The notes under the pieces: generated by a model
Seen by the model: only the letters and a program-made list of their open reading frames with translations
The model's database searches: none
Told to the model about the DNA's origin: nothing
From: JAPSGM01 sp963777045
GTDB lineage: Bacteria; Chloroflexota; Limnocylindria; QHBO01
Direction: 5' to 3'
NCBI GenBank assembly: GCA_963777045.1
Contig: CAVZPD010000010.1
Location: 124,001-188,000, forward strand
DNA: 64,000 bases
Shown here: piece after piece, positions 60,113 to 64,000 of the stretch
Position numbering within the stretch: the stretch's first letter is position 1
How the letters are laid out: each line of letters starts with the position of its first letter
Made by a program: the position numbers and the translations under genes

Positions 60113-60126
60113 TGGCACTCGTGCCA
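60113..60126. promoter_or_regulatory. 14-bp palindrome upstream of the hydrogenase-linked genes
   Basis: TGGCAC-TC-GTGCCA, 94 bp before the GTPase gene. The left part CGAATGGCACT recurs at 61611-61621, 51 bp before the cyclic-nucleotide-binding gene, so it may be a shared regulator site. Confidence 0.35.
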
Positions 60127-60219
60127 CGCGGCTTGAGGACCGAGCATCGCCCAAGAGGTTGGCTGCGTCCGCGCGCGGCGTCGATGCTGGCCCGCCCCAC
60201 ATCTGGAGGTGTTGCCGTC

Positions 60220-61578
60220 ATGGCGGAGCGCGTGATCATCATGGGGGCCGCCGGTCGCGACTTCCACAACTTCAATGTCGTCTTCCGCGACGATCCTTCG
60301 GTGGAGGTGGTGGCCTTCACCGCCACGCAGATCCCCGGCATCGCCGACCGCCGCTACCCCGCCCAGCTGGCCGGCGCCCGCTACCCGCAGGGCATTCGCA
60401 TCGTGCCGGAGGCCGATCTCGAGTCGCTCATCCGCACCGAACAGGCGACCTCGGTGGTCTTCGCCTACAGCGACGTCAGCCACGAGACCGTCATGCATGC
60501 AGCCTCCCGCGTCCTCGCCGCCGGAGCCGATTTCGTCCTCCTCGGGCCGGATCGAACGATGCTCGAGTCGCGGCTGCCGGTGGTCGCGGTGTGTGCCGTC
60601 CGTACCGGCGCGGGCAAGAGCCAGACGACACGTCGGGTGGCAGAGATCCTCGCAGAGCTGGGGTACACCCCGGCACTCATCCGCCATCCCATGCCGTACG
60701 GCGACCTCGTGCGCCAGAAGGTGCAGCGTTTCGGCTCGATGGAGGACCTCACCCGCCACGAGACGACCATCGAGGAGCGCGAGGAGTACGAGCCGCACAT
60801 CGCGGCGGGGCGCGCGATCTACGCCGGCGTCGACTACGGCGCAATCCTCGAGCAGGCCGAGCAGGAAGGCGACGTCATCATCTGGGATGGCGGCAACAAC
60901 GACTTCTCCTTCTACCGACACGACCTCCTCATCACGGTCGCCGATCCGCTGCGGCTGGGCGATGAGACGCGCTACCACCCGGGCGAGGCCAACCTGCGAC
61001 GTGCCGACCTCGTCATCATCAACAAGATCGACACCGCCAGTCCTGAGGCGGTGGCTGCGCTGCGCCACACCGTGGCTCAGCTGAACTCGCATGCCACCGT
61101 GGTGGAAGCTCGCAGCGAGCTGCGGCTGGACGGCGAGCCGATCGCCGGACGCGACGTGGTGGTGGTCGAGGATGGACCGACGCTGACTCACGGCGAGATG
61201 CGCTTCGGCGCCGGGACGGTGGCCGCCCACCGCTGGGGTGCGCACGTCATCGATCCGAGGCCGCACGCCGTGGGATCGCTGCGCGAGGTGCTTGCCCGTT
61301 GGCCACACCTGGATCCGCTGGTCCCGGCCATGGGGTACGGGAGTGCGCAGATCAAGGAGCTCGAGGCCACGCTCAACGCGACGCCGGCGGATGTCGTGCT
61401 CGCCGCGACGCCCATCGACCTGACGCAGCTGATGGCGCTGGACAAGCCGGTGGTCCGGGTGCGCTACGACCTGGTGGAGACCGATCCGCCGGCCCTGCGA
61501 CGAAAGATCGAGCACGCGGTCACCCGCCGGCGCGAGGGGCTGCCGGCCGGACGCGTCGGAGACCGTATGCCGGTCTGA
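60220..61578 (+). CDS. Cyclic 2,3-diphosphoglycerate synthetase-like GTPase
   Basis: 452 residues from the ATG at 60220 with a GGAGGTG site; longer frames lack one. The N-terminal third is Rossmann-like (V-I-I-M-G-A-A-G-R-D-F-H-N-F). Then comes a P-loop (V-R-T-G-A-G-K-S-Q-T-T), a Walker-B-like V-I-I-W-D-G-G-N-N-D-F and a guanine-specificity-like I-N-K-I-D. This layout is that of the cPGS-like family. Such genes are often found near hydrogenase or CO2-fixation genes; the reaction here is unknown. Confidence 0.82.
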   Translation: MAERVIIMGAAGRDFHNFNVVFRDDPSVEVVAFTATQIPGIADRRYPAQLAGARYPQGIRIVPEADLESLIRTEQATSVVFAYSDVSHETVMHAASRVLAAGADFVLLGPDRTMLESRLPVVAVCAVRTGAGKSQTTRRVAEILAELGYTPALIRHPMPYGDLVRQKVQRFGSMEDLTRHETTIEEREEYEPHIAAGRAIYAGVDYGAILEQAEQEGDVIIWDGGNNDFSFYRHDLLITVADPLRLGDETRYHPGEANLRRADLVIINKIDTASPEAVAALRHTVAQLNSHATVVEARSELRLDGEPIAGRDVVVVEDGPTLTHGEMRFGAGTVAAHRWGAHVIDPRPHAVGSLREVLARWPHLDPLVPAMGYGSAQIKELEATLNATPADVVLAATPIDLTQLMALDKPVVRVRYDLVETDPPALRRKIEHAVTRRREGLPAGRVGDRMPV

Positions 61579-61671
61579 TGGCCCTTGCCGATCGGCACCC
61601 TGCGGCATCACGAATGGCACTGCCTGGGGACCGGTCGACCCTGCACGCTGAGCACATGAACGAGGTCCACG

Positions 61672-62157
61672 ATGATCACTGACAGCGGCGTTGCGGCGCG
61701 CCTCAGCTCGACCTGGTTCGGGGCTGACCTGTCGCCGCACGCGCGCGAACGCCTCGCCGGCATCGGAGAGATTCGACACGTCGATCCGGGGGCGGTCCTG
61801 CTGCGCGAGGGGACGCAGACGGAGCGTTTCGGGATCCTGCTCGGAGGCCTCCTCTCCCTCCGCGTGACGGTGGCCGGCCGGGGGCGAGCGACCCTGATGA
61901 CCATCGAGCCAGGCGAGGTCTTCGGCTGGACGGCCGTCGTCCCGCCCTACCGGGCCACGTCGACGGTCGTCGCGCTCGAGCCGAGCGAGGTCGTCGTCTT
62001 CGACGCGACTCGGCTGCGGGAGCTCCTGCGCGACGACGAGGCGCTGGCACTGACCCTCTACCCGCGCCTGCTGCAGTGTGTCAACCGACGCCTCACCGCG
62101 ACGCGCAACCAGCTGCTCGACCTCTACGCACGCGATCGGGAGTACGAGCCGTGGTGA
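61672..62157 (+). CDS. Cyclic-nucleotide-binding domain protein
   Basis: 161 residues. A single cNMP-binding barrel (L-L-R-E-G-T-Q-T-E-R-F-G-I-L-L-G-G, P-G-E-V-F-G-W-T-A-V, Y-R-A-T-S-T-V-V-A-L) is followed by one long helix and no HTH. It therefore cannot be a Crp-type activator by itself. Its stop overlaps the hydrogenase gene start (GTGA), so it is made with the hydrogenase and may regulate it by binding. Confidence 0.85.
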   Translation: MITDSGVAARLSSTWFGADLSPHARERLAGIGEIRHVDPGAVLLREGTQTERFGILLGGLLSLRVTVAGRGRATLMTIEPGEVFGWTAVVPPYRATSTVVALEPSEVVVFDATRLRELLRDDEALALTLYPRLLQCVNRRLTATRNQLLDLYARDREYEPW

Positions 62158-64000
62158 CAACAGCCGCACCTGTCTACCTGCCTCGCGAGCGGCTCGACGC
62201 CCTGCTCGACCTGCTGCACGAGGGCGGGCGTCGCATCATCGGGCCAACCGTGCAGGACGGCATGGCGGTGCTCGACGAGATCAGCCGCGTCGACGACCTG
62301 CCCATCGGATGGCGCGACGAGCAGGCACCGGGCAAGTATCGGCTGGTGCAGGGCGCCAGCGCGCGGGCCTTCGATATCGTCAACGGCCAGATGAGCTGGA
62401 AGCAGTTCACCTTCCCGCCTCGGCAGGAGGTCGGCAGCGTCCGGCGGGAGACGGGCGGCTCACTCTCCTTCGAGGCGCTCGCTCCCGATCCGCCGCGGCT
62501 TGCGCTGCTCGGCGTGCGGGCATGCGAGCTGGCGGCGCTGGGTATCCACGACCGGGTGCTTGCCGGCGGGACCTACGTGGACGAGGACTACCGTGCTCGC
62601 CGCGACTCTCTGCTGATCGTCGCGGTCCAGTGCACCAGGGCAGCCAGCGGCTGCTTCTGCACCTCGATGGGTACCGGACCGGAGGTCCGCAGCGGCCACG
62701 ACCTGGTCCTGACCGAGCTTGACGATGGCTTCGTCGTCGACGCTGGCAGCCCGGCCGGCGAACGGCTGCTGGCGCGCCTCCCCGGCCGACTCGCCAATCC
62801 TGCCGAACACGGGGCCGCCATGGCGGCCGTCAACGACGTGCGCGTGCAGATCGGGGAGCCCGTGGTGCTGGAGGGGCTTCGAGACCGGCTCATGGACCAG
62901 CTCGACAGCCCGCGCTGGGCGGAGGTCGCCGAACGTTGCCTGGCCTGCGCCAACTGCACCATGGTCTGCCCGACCTGCTTCTGCACCTCGACCAGCATCT
63001 CGTCCGACCTCGACGGAACCGTCAACGTCGCGGAACGCCGGTGGGACTCGTGCTTCACGGCGAACTTCGCCCGGGTCGCGGGCGGCAACTTCCGTCCGGA
63101 GCGAGCTGACCGCTACCGTCAGTGGCTCACCCACAAGTTCGCCACCTGGCAGGATCAGTTCGGCAGCGCCGGCTGTGTTGGCTGCGGGCGCTGCATCACC
63201 TGGTGCCCGGTCGGCATCGACGTGCGCGAGGAGCTTCAGGCCGTCGCGCCCCCGGCCATCGCCCCGCAGCAGATGCTGACCCGTCCGGCTGCCGCCACGC
63301 CCGGCCGGTTCGAGATCGCGACGGTCCAGACAGTCAGCCGCGAGACGGCGGACACCGTCAGCCTGCGCCTGCAGCCGCGAGAGCCGGCGCTGCTGGCGGG
63401 CCTGCCGGGGCAGTTCGTGATGGTGGAGCAGCCCGGATTCCCATCGCTGCCCATCTCGGTCTCGCGCTTCACGAACGAGGAGATGGTGCTGACGGTGCGG
63501 GCCGCCGGACCCGCCACAGAGATCTTGACCGCATCGACGCCGGGTACCGAGATCGGGCTACGCGGCCCGCTCGGCCGTCCCTGGCCCGTCGACCGGGCCC
63601 TGGGCCGCGACCTGGTCATCGTGGGCGGTGGTATCGGCCTGGCACCGCTGCGGCCGGTCATCGACATCGTGCTGGCCGACCGGGCTCGGTACGGCGACGT
63701 CCTGCTGGCCTACGGCGCCCGAACGCCCTCCGACCGCCTCTTCGTCGAGGAGCTGGAGCAATGGGACGGTCAGATCGAGGTCGCGCAGATCGTGGATCGG
63801 GCCGAGCCGGGCTGGAACGGCCGCGTGGGCGTCGTCACGCAGCTCCTCGATCGACGCGAGTTCAAGCGCCGCCCGACGGTGGCCCTCGTCTGCGGGCCGG
63901 AGCGAATGATGGAGGCCTCGGTGGCGGTCCTGCGGGAGATGGGCATCGCGCCGGAGCGGCTCTTCGTATCGATGGAGCGACACATGCAGTGCGGCATCGG
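62154..64000 (+). CDS. Fused beta and gamma subunits of a group 3b-type [NiFe]-hydrogenase (3' partial)
   Basis: An open frame of 615 codons that runs off the window. Residues 1-365 match the Fe-S beta subunit (HyhB/HydB). They end in two 4Fe-4S sites: C262-x2-C265-x2-C268-x3-C272 and C341-x2-C344-x2-C347-x3-C351. From about residue 380 the chain continues, with no stop or start between, into an FAD/NAD-binding gamma subunit (HyhG). That part has a flavin motif P-G-Q-F-V-M-V, the nucleotide loop V-I-V-G-G-G-I-G-L-A-P-L, and a C-terminal M-E-R-H-M-Q-C-G-I-G that begins a 2Fe-2S site. These move electrons between NAD(P)H and the hydrogenase core, whose genes should follow beyond 64 kb. Confidence 0.88.
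   Translation, partial: MTTAAPVYLPRERLDALLDLLHEGGRRIIGPTVQDGMAVLDEISRVDDLPIGWRDEQAPGKYRLVQGASARAFDIVNGQMSWKQFTFPPRQEVGSVRRETGGSLSFEALAPDPPRLALLGVRACELAALGIHDRVLAGGTYVDEDYRARRDSLLIVAVQCTRAASGCFCTSMGTGPEVRSGHDLVLTELDDGFVVDAGSPAGERLLARLPGRLANPAEHGAAMAAVNDVRVQIGEPVVLEGLRDRLMDQLDSPRWAEVAERCLACANCTMVCPTCFCTSTSISSDLDGTVNVAERRWDSCFTANFARVAGGNFRPERADRYRQWLTHKFATWQDQFGSAGCVGCGRCITWCPVGIDVREELQAVAPPAIAPQQMLTRPAAATPGRFEIATVQTVSRETADTVSLRLQPREPALLAGLPGQFVMVEQPGFPSLPISVSRFTNEEMVLTVRAAGPATEILTASTPGTEIGLRGPLGRPWPVDRALGRDLVIVGGGIGLAPLRPVIDIVLADRARYGDVLLAYGARTPSDRLFVEELEQWDGQIEVAQIVDRAEPGWNGRVGVVTQLLDRREFKRRPTVALVCGPERMMEASVAVLREMGIAPERLFVSMERHMQCGI

Noticed and set aside
60113..60126. Sigma-54 promoter (TGGCAC)
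   Set aside because: The -12 TTGC element is missing at the required distance, and the site is better read as a palindrome.
59074..62169. 1031-aa minus-strand reading frame
   Set aside because: It is the complement of the deacetylase, GTPase and cNMP-binding genes, all with clear family motifs; composition is His/Arg/Asp-rich as in antisense of GC-rich genes.

Overview
The window is a GC-rich, gene-dense bacterial chromosome segment. The gene set is: FAD-dependent thymidylate synthase, an InhA-like enoyl reductase, an ECF transporter, the TIGR02587/TIGR02588 membrane pair, tyrosine and leucine degradation genes, and the start of a group 3b-type [NiFe]-hydrogenase operon next to a 2,3-diphosphoglycerate-synthase-like GTPase. 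This fits a Chloroflexota lineage of the Limnocylindria/Ellin6529 kind, or a close relative. That placement is inference from gene content and codon use. No rRNA or intact tRNA is present to fix it.

Layout. 1-6 kb: the 3' end of a polymorphic toxin gene with a candidate immunity gene, secreted proteins of unknown role, and a NarL-type two-component system. 6-14 kb: metabolic and housekeeping genes (metallo-hydrolase, LOG protein, fabI, methyltransferase, a trimmed Ada). 14-27 kb: SixA, Hsp20 and a tyrosine-catabolism region (homogentisate dioxygenase, a fumarylacetoacetase-family hydrolase, 4-hydroxyphenylpyruvate dioxygenase) mixed with MarR and Crp regulators, a deacetylase, an MFS exporter and a DinB-threonine dehydratase fusion. 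27-35 kb: membrane pair, inositol phosphatase, Nudix, and an ECF importer next to a nucleoside hydrolase. 35-42 kb: leucine catabolism (HMG-CoA lyase, biotin carboxylase with an N-terminal DNA-binding domain, enoyl-CoA hydratase, carboxyltransferase). 43-56 kb: Trk potassium uptake, ThyX with a DnaA-box pair, a GGDEF protein, cobalamin adenosyltransferase, succinate-semialdehyde dehydrogenase and fumarase. 56-64 kb: PRC-barrel protein, aldehyde dehydrogenase, Lon-domain protein, a LysM/deacetylase lipoprotein, then the hydrogenase operon, which runs off the window.

How the genes work together. Tyrosine breakdown yields fumarate and acetoacetate, leucine breakdown yields acetoacetate and acetyl-CoA, and fumarase and the aldehyde dehydrogenases feed the TCA cycle. 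The hydrogenase would exchange electrons with NAD(P)H.

Three patterns cut across the genes. First, at least 18 genes have a TANNNT -10 box only 6-10 bases before the start codon, so leaderless mRNAs look common. Second, four gene-boundary regions carry arrays of short palindromes whose centres are about 51 or 62-64 bp apart, with a different palindrome at each locus. I do not recognise this as a described element, and it is the best candidate for something new here. Third, several conserved genes (ecfA, the GGDEF gene, fumC, the LysM-deacetylase, perhaps trkH and the MFS gene) carry single-base or tetranucleotide frame changes. These may be assembly indels or real lesions.
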